Positions 53,259-62,524 of a DNA stretch of 64,000 nt are shown here, in pieces; position 1 is the first letter of the stretch, and every line of letters begins with the position of its first letter. Under the pieces are notes generated by a model that was not told the DNA's origin, did no database searches, and was given only the letters and a program-made list of their open reading frames with translations. Location: the NCBI GenBank assembly GCA_045106855.1, contig JBGCFI010000007.1, forward strand, positions 186,001-250,000. Direction: 5' to 3'. The position numbers and the translations under genes were made by a program. Origin of the DNA: Granulosicoccus sp045106855 (lineage in GTDB: Bacteria > Pseudomonadota > Gammaproteobacteria > Granulosicoccales > Granulosicoccaceae).

Positions 53259-54782
53259 ATGATCGATTCGCTACAGTCCGGATTAAGTTTGCTCTTCCAG
53301 TGGGAAGTATTGCTTGCGCTTTTTATCGGGTCTGTAGGAGGCGTGGTAATAGGTGCTATTCCTGGGGTTGGACCGGCCGTTGCCATTGCCATTCTGTTGC
53401 CGGCAACTTTCTCTTTAGAGCCGCTGGTCGGGTTAACGCTACTGCTAGGCATATACGGATCGGCGATGTATGGCGGTGCGTTGCCTGCAATCCTGATCAA
53501 TACCCCGGGTACGGCAGCCAACGCTTTAACAACGTATGACGGTTATCCGATGACCGTGCGAGGGGAGGGTCGCCGAGCAGTGTCTCTGGCGTATTCGGCA
53601 TCCTTTGTCGGCGCAATCATAAGCATTGTCTGCTTGATACTTTTCTCACCAGTGCTGGCACTTATCGCACCCATGTTCGGTAGTCGGGAGATATTTCTAG
53701 CTGCGTTGCTGGGCATTGTGCTGGTAATACTCGCGCACAGGGGGCAGATAATGGCGGCAGGAATGCTGGCCTGCTTCGGGATTTTTCTCAATACGATCGG
53801 GCTCGATCCGGTAACTTACACCACTCGCTTTACATTTGGTCAGAGCTGGCTGTCCTCAGGGGTCAACCTGATTGTCGTTGTGTTGGGGTTGTTTGCGCTT
53901 AGTCAGGCATTTCTTTTGTTAGCGGATAAAGACCATACGCCACGCCCTGCGATTGAAAAAGGCAATCTGTTCTCCGGTATGCGTGAGGTTCTTTCACACA
54001 AGCGGCTGGCTACTGTGTCGTCTGGGTTTGGCGTAATGATGGGCATCATTCCTGGAGTGGGAGAATTCACTGCCCAGTTTATGTCTTACACATATGCACA
54101 AAAAACATCTAAACAACCGGATCTGTTTGGTAAGGGAAATCCCGAGGGGCTTGTCGCATCGGAATCGGCCAACAATGCGATACCGGCGGCTGCCATGATT
54201 CCGTTGCTGGCATTAGGCATACCGGGTGAAGCGTTGACTGCTATGATGCTGTCGGTTTTCTATGTGCACAACGTAGTTCCGGGTCCACAGCTGTTCCAGA
54301 ATCAACTGGATTTCGTGTATGCGCTTTATATCGCCATGTTGATATTGAATGTGGCGGTGATCGTGTTTCTCCTGTTTTCAACCAAAGCGCTTACTTATAT
54401 CATTCGTGTACCCACGCGTTTTCTTGGTGTCATGATTCTGATACTGGGCTTTGTCGGGGTTTATTCTTTGCGCAATTCTGTCACCGATTGCGCTGTCGCG
54501 GCGGGGTTTGGTGTGCTGGGTCTTATACTCAAGCGTCTTAATTTGCCATTAGTACCTATTATATTGGGTATGGTACTGGGCGGAATCATGGAGGTGAAGT
54601 TGCGCAGTGCCATGCCTCGTGTAAAAACACCGCTGGACTTCATCGACCGGCCCATTGCCGCCTTGCTGTTTGGTATGATTGTGCTGGTGCTGTTTTTCCA
54701 CGTACGTACTCTGTTTGTCGAACATCGTAATCGTTCGGCTGGGCAGGCCGATCATGACATGCACGATACACATCAACGCTAG
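53259..54782 (+). CDS. tctA: Tripartite tricarboxylate transporter large permease (TctA family)
   Basis: A 507-residue permease with about eleven helices. The N-terminal GVVIGAIPGVGPAVAIAILLP and the internal repeat of it, GVMMGIIPGVGEFTAQF (near 255), are the two glycine-rich re-entrant motifs of TctA. GSAMYGGALPAILINTPGTAAN is also diagnostic. It forms the transport path for the TctC ligand. AAAGGAGC precedes the start. The aldehyde dehydrogenase gene begins ten bases after its stop, so transport and catabolism are in one operon. Confidence 0.93.
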   Translation: MIDSLQSGLSLLFQWEVLLALFIGSVGGVVIGAIPGVGPAVAIAILLPATFSLEPLVGLTLLLGIYGSAMYGGALPAILINTPGTAANALTTYDGYPMTVRGEGRRAVSLAYSASFVGAIISIVCLILFSPVLALIAPMFGSREIFLAALLGIVLVILAHRGQIMAAGMLACFGIFLNTIGLDPVTYTTRFTFGQSWLSSGVNLIVVVLGLFALSQAFLLLADKDHTPRPAIEKGNLFSGMREVLSHKRLATVSSGFGVMMGIIPGVGEFTAQFMSYTYAQKTSKQPDLFGKGNPEGLVASESANNAIPAAAMIPLLALGIPGEALTAMMLSVFYVHNVVPGPQLFQNQLDFVYALYIAMLILNVAVIVFLLFSTKALTYIIRVPTRFLGVMILILGFVGVYSLRNSVTDCAVAAGFGVLGLILKRLNLPLVPIILGMVLGGIMEVKLRSAMPRVKTPLDFIDRPIAALLFGMIVLVLFFHVRTLFVEHRNRSAGQADHDMHDTHQR

Positions 54783-54791
54783 ATATTGACT

Positions 54792-56294
54792 ATGCCCAGT
54801 CCTATTTCACTTGAACAAGCGTCTATCGATGCATTGCGTGAACAGTCTATTTGCAAACAAGGGCATCTGATTGATGGTCAGCGAGTGCCCGCGAGTAATG
54901 ATGCACTCATGGAAGTTTTATCCCCCATCGATGGGAAGTCGATTACGCACATTGCCAACGGTACCACCAGTGATATGGATAAGGCGATCGTCAGTGCACG
55001 TAAGGTATTTGATGAAGGGCGTTGGTCCAGAATGTCTCCAGCTTCGCGTAAGGCCGTGTTATTCCGTCTGGCTGATCTTATCCAGGCTGAGGCGCTGCCA
55101 TTGAGCGTGTTGGGTGTACGAGACAATGGCACTGAAATAAGTATGGCATTCAAGGCAGAGTCGGGTTCGGCGGCTGCTACGTTTCGCTATTACGCCGAAG
55201 CTATTGACAAGGTGTATGGTCAGATTGCTCCCACGGCTGACTCCGTGCTTGGTCTCATACACCACGAGCCTGTGGGTGTTGTGGGCGCAATTGTTCCCTG
55301 GAATTTTCCGTTAATGATTGGAGCCTGGAAACTCGCACCAGCGTTGGCCGCTGGCAATAGCGTGGTTCTCAAGCCTTCCGAGACAGCTTCACTGTCATTG
55401 TTGCGTTTAGGAGAACTGGCACTGGAAGCCGGTCTACCGCCAGGTGTGTTGAATATTGTGACAGGCGAGGGGGCTGTTGTAGGCCAGGCAATGGGGCTCT
55501 CACCATTGGTCGATGCGTTGGTTTTTACGGGTTCCGGTGCCACCGGCAGAAGATTACTTCAATACGCTGCCCAGTCAAACCTTAAGCGAGTCTATTTAGA
55601 GTTGGGAGGAAAATCCCCCAATGTTGTTTTTGCTGATGCGCCGGATCTTGAACATGCTGCCAAAGTATCCGCTGCGGCTATCTTTCGTAATGCCGGTCAG
55701 GTTTGTGTGGCGGGATCACGGCTGCTCGTTGAAACCAGTATTCATGATGACTTCGTCGAGGCACTGTGTCGTGCAACAAAGGCCTATAAGGTAGGGGATC
55801 CATTACAGATCGACACGGATATTGGAGCGATAAACAATCAGCAGCAACTGGCAATGAATCTTCAACATGTCAGTGATGCAGAAGCTGAAGGTGCCACTAT
55901 TTATATGGGTGGGGCTCAGTTGCATGAGAAAACTGGTGGCTATTATATGGAGCCTACAGTGGTTACGCGAGTAAAGCCGACACATATGCTGGCAAAAAAA
56001 GAAGTGTTTGGTCCCGTGCTGGCTGTTACGGCTTTTGATGGTGAGCCTGACGCTGTAAAACTTGCAAACGACACGGAGCTTGGACTAGCCGCTGGTGTCT
56101 GGACAGGTAATTTGTCCCGTGCGCATCGCATGGTGAGAAGTATTCATGCGGGTGTGGTCCACGTAAACACCTATGGCGGTGCTGATAATACTGTACCGTT
56201 AGGCGGAGTGAGTCAATCGGGAAATGGTCATGACAAGTCATTACATGCATTGAGTAAATACACCAATCTCAAAACAGCCTGGATGCAATTGTGA
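54792..56294 (+). CDS. NAD(P)-dependent aldehyde dehydrogenase
   Basis: A 500-residue ALDH-superfamily enzyme oxidising an aldehyde to its acid. Catalytic residues are visible: the nucleophile Cys (about 305) in NAGQVCVAGSR, the general-base Glu (about 270) in LELGGKSPN, the oxyanion Asn in PWNFPL, and the cofactor loop FTGSGATGRRL. It resembles gamma-glutamyl-aminobutyraldehyde/phenylacetaldehyde-type enzymes. Together with the class III aminotransferase it could convert an amine-derived aldehyde to an acid. An in-frame TTG at 54786 is an alternative start; neither has a clear ribosome site. The stop overlaps the GTG of the next gene. Confidence 0.88.
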   Translation: MPSPISLEQASIDALREQSICKQGHLIDGQRVPASNDALMEVLSPIDGKSITHIANGTTSDMDKAIVSARKVFDEGRWSRMSPASRKAVLFRLADLIQAEALPLSVLGVRDNGTEISMAFKAESGSAAATFRYYAEAIDKVYGQIAPTADSVLGLIHHEPVGVVGAIVPWNFPLMIGAWKLAPALAAGNSVVLKPSETASLSLLRLGELALEAGLPPGVLNIVTGEGAVVGQAMGLSPLVDALVFTGSGATGRRLLQYAAQSNLKRVYLELGGKSPNVVFADAPDLEHAAKVSAAAIFRNAGQVCVAGSRLLVETSIHDDFVEALCRATKAYKVGDPLQIDTDIGAINNQQQLAMNLQHVSDAEAEGATIYMGGAQLHEKTGGYYMEPTVVTRVKPTHMLAKKEVFGPVLAVTAFDGEPDAVKLANDTELGLAAGVWTGNLSRAHRMVRSIHAGVVHVNTYGGADNTVPLGGVSQSGNGHDKSLHALSKYTNLKTAWMQL

Positions 56295-57547
56295 GTGACT
56301 CCAAAACCATTTTAGTTGTAGGAACCTACGATACAAAACTTGATGAACTGAGTTTCATTTCTGAGTGTATTCGCCAGGCAGGAGGGAATGTGCTGTGTAT
56401 GGATGTCAGCGTTCTGGGAAAGCCAGGAATATTGCCTGATTATTCCAAACGGGACGTGGCGCAAGCCGCTGCAACAACTATTGAAGCCATCATCGACTGT
56501 GATGATGAAAATACCGCAATGCAATTGATGGCCAGGGGTGCCTCAACACTTGCATTGGAACTGTATGCTCAGTCACTGTTCGATGGAGTAATCATTCTGG
56601 GTGGATCCATGGGTACTGATCTGGCGCTTGACGTGTGCATTTCATTGCCATTGGGAGTGCCCAAGTACATAGTATCCACGGTTGCCTTTTCCAGTATGAT
56701 TCCTGCTGAGCGGCTGGCTGCAGATACACAGATGATATTGTGGGCTGGAGGTTTGTATGGCTTAAACGCCATTTGCAAGGCATCGTTATCGCAGGCCGCA
56801 GGTGCTGTTTTGGGTGCAGCGCGTTGTGTTCAATTACCTGACAATGCCAAACCTGTTATCGGTATGACAAGTCTGGGAAAGTCTGCTTTAACGTATATGG
56901 TAAAACTCAAACCCGCGCTGGAACAACGTGGATTTGAAGTTGCCATATTTCATGCGACGGGAATGGGTGGCCGGGCGTTTGAGTCGTTGGCGGCTCAAGG
57001 TGCGTTTTGTTGTGTCTTCGATTTCTGTATCCAGGAGTTGGGTAACGAGGTGCATGGATCCACGATCACCGCAGGACCCTCCCGTTTAACTGCAGCAGGC
57101 CTTGCCGGAATTCCTCAAATAGTAGCGCCCGGCTGTACAGATCTTGTAGATCTTGTAAGTTCGCAGCCCTTGCCAAAGCGATGGCAGAATCACGAAACCC
57201 ATGTCCATAACAGGTTGATTACATCAGCTGTGCTTAACGATGATGAGAGACGGCAGGTTGCGTATGCAGTAACGCATCACCTGTCGCAAGCTATGGCAGA
57301 TACCGTTTTTTTGCTACCGTTGTCAGGCTGCGGAGAGTGGGACAGGGAAGGTGCACCATTACATGACGCGCAGGGCTATGCAGCTTTCTGTGATCAGATG
57401 CGCAATCATATGCCAGAGAATGTCGTGTTTCACGAAATAGATGCACATATCAATGATGAGGCGTTTGCGGACATAGCGCTCGATGTCTTCGATCAATGGT
57501 GTGCAGATGGTGTTGTTAAACGCACACGTCACGGAGCTTCAGCCTAA
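56291..57547 (+). CDS. Tm-1-like ATP-binding domain protein (UPF0261)
   Basis: A 418-residue protein of the UPF0261 family, related to the N-terminal ATP-binding half of the tomato Tm-1 antiviral protein. Family features are the start ILVVGTYDTKLDELSFI, GGSMGTDLAL near 100, GMTSLGKSALTYM, and FHATGMGGRAFESL. Its biochemical role in bacteria is not established. It is usually encoded beside a TIM-barrel hydrolase (phosphoenolpyruvate-hydrolase-like), which is absent here; instead it sits between an aldehyde dehydrogenase and hpaF, overlapping the former by four bases and preceding the latter by two. A role in the same pathway is therefore likely but unspecified. Confidence 0.85.
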   Translation: MSDSKTILVVGTYDTKLDELSFISECIRQAGGNVLCMDVSVLGKPGILPDYSKRDVAQAAATTIEAIIDCDDENTAMQLMARGASTLALELYAQSLFDGVIILGGSMGTDLALDVCISLPLGVPKYIVSTVAFSSMIPAERLAADTQMILWAGGLYGLNAICKASLSQAAGAVLGAARCVQLPDNAKPVIGMTSLGKSALTYMVKLKPALEQRGFEVAIFHATGMGGRAFESLAAQGAFCCVFDFCIQELGNEVHGSTITAGPSRLTAAGLAGIPQIVAPGCTDLVDLVSSQPLPKRWQNHETHVHNRLITSAVLNDDERRQVAYAVTHHLSQAMADTVFLLPLSGCGEWDREGAPLHDAQGYAAFCDQMRNHMPENVVFHEIDAHINDEAFADIALDVFDQWCADGVVKRTRHGASA

Positions 57548-57549
57548 AA

Positions 57550-57927
57550 ATGCCGCATATCATAATCGAGTATTCAGCAAATGTTGAAACCCTTGTCGAC
57601 CTAAGTGCTTTGTGTGAGGCGACTCGTCTTGCTGCCGTGGGTATAAAGGCGTTTCCAATGCCCGGTATTCGAGTGCGTGCCTTGCGAGCGGATCACTATG
57701 CTATTGCTGACGGTAATCCTAAACATGGGTTTGTCGATATATCCGTACGTCTGCGTGCGGGCAGAGAGCAACAGGTTAAAAAAGATGCGGTACAAGATTT
57801 GTTTCATGCAGTCAAACAATTTCTTGAACCTGTGATGTTGGAACACTCTCTCGCGTTGTCGTTAGAGATGCGTGATATTGACCCGGAACTTTCACCCAAG
57901 ACTGGCACTATTCGCGATCACTTGTAA
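57550..57927 (+). CDS. hpaF: 5-carboxymethyl-2-hydroxymuconate delta-isomerase
   Basis: A 125-residue tautomerase-superfamily enzyme. After removal of Met, the N-terminal proline (MPHIIIEYS) is the catalytic base. It isomerises 5-carboxymethyl-2-hydroxymuconate in the homoprotocatechuate meta-cleavage pathway, shifting the double bond before decarboxylation. The N-terminal strand, the central FPMPGIRVRALR and the overall length match HpaF/CHMI. It follows the Tm-1-like gene by two bases and precedes the dehydrogenase that makes its substrate by 38 bases. Confidence 0.88.
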   Translation: MPHIIIEYSANVETLVDLSALCEATRLAAVGIKAFPMPGIRVRALRADHYAIADGNPKHGFVDISVRLRAGREQQVKKDAVQDLFHAVKQFLEPVMLEHSLALSLEMRDIDPELSPKTGTIRDHL

Positions 57928-57965
57928 GATCGTATAGTAGCCTTACCCCGGAGGAAAATAGACTT

Positions 57966-59477
57966 GTGACTGCCTATAGCGAGAATGTAGACAAACTTGA
58001 GAGTTATCTCGAAAGATTCAGAAACGGCGGTATCCTGAACCAGATCGCTGGAAAGGCATGTCCTTCCTTATCAGGGAAAATTTTTGACACCTTTTCGCCT
58101 GTGGATGAATCTGTAATCTGTTCGGTTGCAAGAGGAACGGAGGCTGATATCAATGCGGCCGCAACGGCGGCTGCCGATTCGTTTCCGCAATGGCGGGATA
58201 TGCCCGCCAAGGAACGCAAACGCATTCTGCTTGCCATTGCGGATGGCATCGAGGCACGAGCCGAAGAGATTGCTTTCTGCGAATGCTGGGACACCGGGCA
58301 GGCATTGCGTTTCATGTCGAAAGCAGCGCTTCGTGGTGCTGAGAATTTCCGCTATTTTGCTGATCAGGTGACATCGGCTCGTGACGGTAAAAATCTTGGC
58401 TCTCCGACACTTATGAACGTGACAACACGCGTACCGATAGGGCCGGTTGGAATAATCACGCCTTGGAATACGCCCTTCATGTTATCCACGTGGAAAATAG
58501 CGCCTGCTTTGGCGTCAGGATGTACCGTAGTGCACAAGCCAGCCGAGTTGAGTCCATTGTCGGCACGTATTCTTGTGGAGATTGCCAATGAAGCGGGATT
58601 ACCAGCGGGTGTATGGAATCTGGTCAATGGCTTCGGAGAGGAGGCTGGAAAAGCGTTAACCGAGCATCCTGCCATAAAGGCGATTGCCTTTGTTGGTGAA
58701 AGCCGCACTGGAAGTATCATTACAAAGCAGGGGGCCGATACACTGAAACGCATGCATCTTGAGTTGGGGGGGAAAAACCCTGTCATTGTATTTGATGATG
58801 CTGATCTGGAGCGTGCTCTCGACGCTGTGATCTTCATGATCTATTCAATTAATGGAGAGCGCTGCACCTCCTCATCTCGCCTGCTCATTCAGGACACCAT
58901 CCGCGAAACATTTGAAGAAATGCTTATTGAGCGCATTGACAGAATCAAGGTTGGGCATCCCCTGGATCCCGCTACCGAAATCGGACCATTAATAGCGCGC
59001 GAACATTTTGATAAAGTTAGTAGCTATTTTGGTATTGCCAGAGAAGATGGAGCAACAGTTGCTGCGGGTGGTACACGAGTCGGTGATACCGGATATTTTG
59101 TACGGCCCACTTTATTCACACAGGCGGACAACCAGATGCGTATAGCGCAGGAAGAGATATTTGGTCCTGTGCTGACATCTATCCCATTTTCCAATGAAGA
59201 AGACGCCTTGCAGATCGCCAATGATACACGCTACGGCCTTACAGGCTATGTATGGACCAATGACCTGACACGTGCGTTGCGCTTCACTGACAAACTTGAA
59301 GCAGGCATGATCTGGGTAAATTCTGAAAACGTCAGACATTTGCCAACGCCTTTTGGTGGAGTAAAAGCAAGTGGTATTGGTCGAGATGGTGGTGACTGGT
59401 CGTTTGATTTCTATATGGAACAGAAACATATCGGTTTTGCTCTAGGCGAGCATAAGATTCCTCGATTAGGAGCTTGA
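57966..59477 (+). CDS. hpaE: 5-carboxymethyl-2-hydroxymuconate semialdehyde dehydrogenase
   Basis: A 503-residue aldehyde dehydrogenase. The nucleophile C300 is in NGERCTSSSR, the general base E266 in LELGGKNP, and the Asn in ITPWNTPF. The GERCTSSSR context and the flanking hpaF/hpaD genes identify it as HpaE, which oxidises the ring-cleavage semialdehyde of homoprotocatechuate with NAD. The start is GTG at 57966 behind a good GGAGG. It differs clearly from the upstream aldehyde dehydrogenase at 54792, which has QVCVAGSR, so the two act on different aldehydes. Confidence 0.87.
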   Translation: MTAYSENVDKLESYLERFRNGGILNQIAGKACPSLSGKIFDTFSPVDESVICSVARGTEADINAAATAAADSFPQWRDMPAKERKRILLAIADGIEARAEEIAFCECWDTGQALRFMSKAALRGAENFRYFADQVTSARDGKNLGSPTLMNVTTRVPIGPVGIITPWNTPFMLSTWKIAPALASGCTVVHKPAELSPLSARILVEIANEAGLPAGVWNLVNGFGEEAGKALTEHPAIKAIAFVGESRTGSIITKQGADTLKRMHLELGGKNPVIVFDDADLERALDAVIFMIYSINGERCTSSSRLLIQDTIRETFEEMLIERIDRIKVGHPLDPATEIGPLIAREHFDKVSSYFGIAREDGATVAAGGTRVGDTGYFVRPTLFTQADNQMRIAQEEIFGPVLTSIPFSNEEDALQIANDTRYGLTGYVWTNDLTRALRFTDKLEAGMIWVNSENVRHLPTPFGGVKASGIGRDGGDWSFDFYMEQKHIGFALGEHKIPRLGA

Positions 59478-59589
59478 TGGGTACTGCAAAATCCGTCCGT
59501 GTTTGTTATGACCATGATGCCTACTAACAGTGGAGTTAACACGATTAGTCTGGTGTTTTCAGTCCGGAACTACTCTTTGGAGAACGTTT

Positions 59590-60570
59590 ATGCCAGTGCC
59601 TGAGCACAATTTATATCCACCGTTCAATATTGTTCGCCTTAGCCACGTTGAGTACCAGGTTCTTGATCTGGCTCGAAGCCGAGCGTTCTATGTGGATATT
59701 CTAGGTTTGCAAGTAACATATGAAGATGATTCGGCTATCTACTTGCGGGCAATGGAGGAGCGAGGTCATCATTGCATAGCGCTTATCAAAGCAGATGAAT
59801 CATGCGTCAACGTACTTGGGTTCAAAGTTTACGATGAGCGCGAACTTGACAAGGCGGAAGCATTCTTCAAATCAAAAGGTCTACCGGTTGAATGGATTGA
59901 AAGACCGTTTATGCAACGTACGTTCCGTACCATGGATCCTTCAGGTATTCCGCTTGAGTTTTATGTGAAGATGGATCGTCTGGAACCTATTCACCAACGC
60001 TACAGACTATATAATGGCGTAAAACCTTTGCGTATCGATCATTTTAATATGTTTAGCGCAAATGTTGACGCCAGTGTCGAATTTTATAATGAGATTGGCT
60101 TTCGAACGACAGAGTACACTGAAGACGCCGAGTCCGGACACGTCTGGGCAGCTTGGATGCACCGTAAAGGCGGTGTGCATGATGTTGCGTTTACCAACGG
60201 GACAGGTCCACGACTGCATCATACTGCTTTCTGGGTGCCCACTCCGTTAAACATTATCGATCTTCTGGACTTAATGGCCACAACGGGTTACGTGTCCAAC
60301 ATTGAAAGAGGGCCGGGTCGCCATGGTATATCCAATGCGTTTTTTCTTTATATACTCGATCCGGATGGAAATCGCATTGAGATCTATTGTTCTGATTACC
60401 AGACAGTAGATCCAGATCATGAACCCATACGCTGGGACTTAACTGATCCACAGCGTCAGACGCTTTGGGGTGCTCCAGCACCGCGAAGCTGGTTTGAGAA
60501 TGGCTCTGTGTTTGCCGGAGCGGAAGTGAAAGAGTCAGCGCTGAAGGCCCAGCCAATTGTTGCACCATGA
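59590..60570 (+). CDS. hpaD: 3,4-dihydroxyphenylacetate 2,3-dioxygenase
   Basis: A 326-residue extradiol ring-cleavage dioxygenase of the two-domain VOC type (MndD/HPCD family). It opens homoprotocatechuate to 5-carboxymethyl-2-hydroxymuconate semialdehyde using Fe(II) or Mn(II). The N-terminal domain begins RLSHVEYQVLDLARSRAFYVDILGL. In the catalytic domain the metal ligands are H151 in RIDHFN, H210/H211 in LHHTAF, and E264 in NRIEIY. ATG 59590 is preferred: TGGAGA lies seven bases upstream and the N-terminus matches the family. It sits between hpaE and hpaG. Confidence 0.91.
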   Translation: MPVPEHNLYPPFNIVRLSHVEYQVLDLARSRAFYVDILGLQVTYEDDSAIYLRAMEERGHHCIALIKADESCVNVLGFKVYDERELDKAEAFFKSKGLPVEWIERPFMQRTFRTMDPSGIPLEFYVKMDRLEPIHQRYRLYNGVKPLRIDHFNMFSANVDASVEFYNEIGFRTTEYTEDAESGHVWAAWMHRKGGVHDVAFTNGTGPRLHHTAFWVPTPLNIIDLLDLMATTGYVSNIERGPGRHGISNAFFLYILDPDGNRIEIYCSDYQTVDPDHEPIRWDLTDPQRQTLWGAPAPRSWFENGSVFAGAEVKESALKAQPIVAP

Positions 60571-60737
60571 TGTGTATAGGTCCGGAGACTAGCAAGGATC
60601 GCAGTGGCGGTAAACTCGACGTTAATCGGCTTTCTAAATCATGACTTTACTAATGAGAGTCTGGTGCCGGATTGTCCAGACTCCAGTATGAATCTAAACA
60701 GAAATCTCACCTACCATCCTCGTACAGGAAGATAAAT

Positions 60738-61589
60738 ATGCGTTTTGCCACTTACACAAGTGATGGCCAGTCCTACTATGGGGCTGTCACAGATGCTGGA
60801 ATGATAGCTTTGTCGACAGAGTTTCCGCAGTGGCCATCGTTACGCGATGTCATTGAGGCTGGTGCATTGTCTGAATTACAAAATGTTGCGACTACTCTGG
60901 TGGTGACTCACACAGAGTTTGTGTTTGATATTCCAATTCCGAACCCTGAAAAGATAATTTGTGTCGGTGTTAATTTTCCTGATCGAAATGCTGAATACAA
61001 AGATGGGCAAGAGGCACCACCGAACATGTCCCTGTTTATTCGCTTCCCGCGATCTTTTACAGGACATGAGCAACCTGTTATTCGTCCTCCTGAAACACCT
61101 CAGTTAGACTATGAAGGTGAGATCGTTGTTGTAATAGGAAAAGGCGGAAGGCGCATAGCGCAGAAAGATGCTTATGATCACATAGCTGCACTGTCGCTGT
61201 GTAACGAAGGTACTTTGCGAGACTGGGTTCGACACGCTAAATTCAATGTAACTCAAGGTAAGAACTGGGATAGTTCCGGAGCAATGGGGCCCTGGCTCGT
61301 ACCCTTTACTGATGCTGCGCAACTTGATGATATTGGTTTGAGTACGCGTGTGAACGGAGAGCTGCGACAAGAAGATAGAACTAGTCGTATGCTGTTTCCT
61401 ATACGGCGTCAAATAGAGTATATCTCGACCTTTACCACATTGGTCCCGGGAGACATAATTGTCACGGGAACTCCCACGGGAGCTGGTGCACGATTTGATC
61501 CACCCAGGTTTCTCGTTCCTGGTGATGTCATTGAGGTGGAAGCAGAGGGTATCGGTAAATTAGTCAGTACTGTCGAGGACGAAAAATGA
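60738..61589 (+). CDS. hpaG: Fumarylacetoacetate-hydrolase-family protein, probable HpaG decarboxylase/isomerase
   Basis: A 283-residue FAH-family enzyme. The metal-site region is seen in LDYEGEIVVVIGKGGRRI, and KNWDSSGAMGPWLV and IVTGTPTGAGA are typical of the C-terminal FAH domain. Between hpaD and hpaH it is best read as HpaG, 5-oxopent-3-ene-1,2,5-tricarboxylate decarboxylase. It is a single-domain version, unlike the fused two-domain E. coli HpaG, which also isomerises; here hpaF supplies the isomerase separately. ATG 60738 has AGGAAG about five bases upstream. It overlaps hpaH (ATGA). Confidence 0.83.
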   Translation: MRFATYTSDGQSYYGAVTDAGMIALSTEFPQWPSLRDVIEAGALSELQNVATTLVVTHTEFVFDIPIPNPEKIICVGVNFPDRNAEYKDGQEAPPNMSLFIRFPRSFTGHEQPVIRPPETPQLDYEGEIVVVIGKGGRRIAQKDAYDHIAALSLCNEGTLRDWVRHAKFNVTQGKNWDSSGAMGPWLVPFTDAAQLDDIGLSTRVNGELRQEDRTSRMLFPIRRQIEYISTFTTLVPGDIIVTGTPTGAGARFDPPRFLVPGDVIEVEAEGIGKLVSTVEDEK

Positions 61590-62392
61590 GTCTAACCGAT
61601 TCGGAAATAAAGTCGGCTGCGGCAGATTTATATAATGCCGAAAACAACCGTACTCAAATTGGCCTATTGTCTTTACGTCACCAATCTCTGAACATGGAAG
61701 ACGCATACAGGATTCAATCGGCTTTAGTAGATCATAAGAAAGCAGCTGGTCGTACAGTGATAGGATGGAAGATCGGTTTAACATCTAAGGCTATGCAGCA
61801 AGCCTTGAATATTGATATTCCTGATAGCGGTGTTTTGCTGGATGATATGAAATTTGCTAGTGGTGCGACAATACCCGCAGGGCATTTTATTCAACCGCGC
61901 ATAGAAGCCGAAATCGCGTTTGTCATGAATGCCACGTTATCCGGAGAGAATATTAGCAGAGAAGATGTACTAGCCGCGATTGACTACGTCACGCCGAGTA
62001 TAGAAATTCTTGATACGCGAATTCAGCGTGTAGATCCTGACACGGGCAAGATCAGAATCGTTTTCGATACTATTTCTGACAACGCAGCCAATGCCGGTAT
62101 AGTCCTTGGTACCGCTAAACATGCACTTGCATCGCTGGATTTACGCTGGGTCGGAGCTATCGTCAGCAAAAACGGAGAAGTAGAGGAAACAGGTCTTGGG
62201 GCTGGCGTACTAAACGATCCTATAGAGAGTGTCGTTTGGCTGGCACGCCGCCTGACTAAATATGGTCAACAAATTGAAGCAGGTCAAATTGTTTTGTCAG
62301 GAAGCTTTATACGTCCACTCGAATGTCCACCAGGCTCGAAAATAGAGGCTGATTTCGGAACTTTTGGTTCTGTGTCAGTGAGTTTTGATTGA
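61586..62392 (+). CDS. hpaH: 2-oxo-hept-4-ene-1,7-dioate hydratase
   Basis: A 268-residue hydratase of the 2-keto-4-pentenoate hydratase/FAH superfamily. IGWKIGLTSKAMQQALNIDIPDSGVLLDDM is characteristic of HpaH, followed by the metal-ligand pair in QPRIEAEIAFVM and the C-terminal VLSGSFIRPLECPPG. It hydrates 2-oxohept-4-ene-1,7-dioate, the step before aldol cleavage by HpaI. The hpaI aldolase is not present downstream. The gene overlaps hpaG by four bases and ends the operon; the next 130 bases hold no obvious terminator. Confidence 0.9.
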   Translation: MSLTDSEIKSAAADLYNAENNRTQIGLLSLRHQSLNMEDAYRIQSALVDHKKAAGRTVIGWKIGLTSKAMQQALNIDIPDSGVLLDDMKFASGATIPAGHFIQPRIEAEIAFVMNATLSGENISREDVLAAIDYVTPSIEILDTRIQRVDPDTGKIRIVFDTISDNAANAGIVLGTAKHALASLDLRWVGAIVSKNGEVEETGLGAGVLNDPIESVVWLARRLTKYGQQIEAGQIVLSGSFIRPLECPPGSKIEADFGTFGSVSVSFD

Positions 62393-62524
62393 GATAGTTT
62401 CAAAAAAAAGCAATTTCTAAAAGTTAGATAGTAAAAAAACATATCCGTAGAATCCCTGTCATCATTGTGCGAATAGTAAGGACTATAATCTAAGGCGCGT
62501 AGATAGAGTCTGAGTTTATACATG

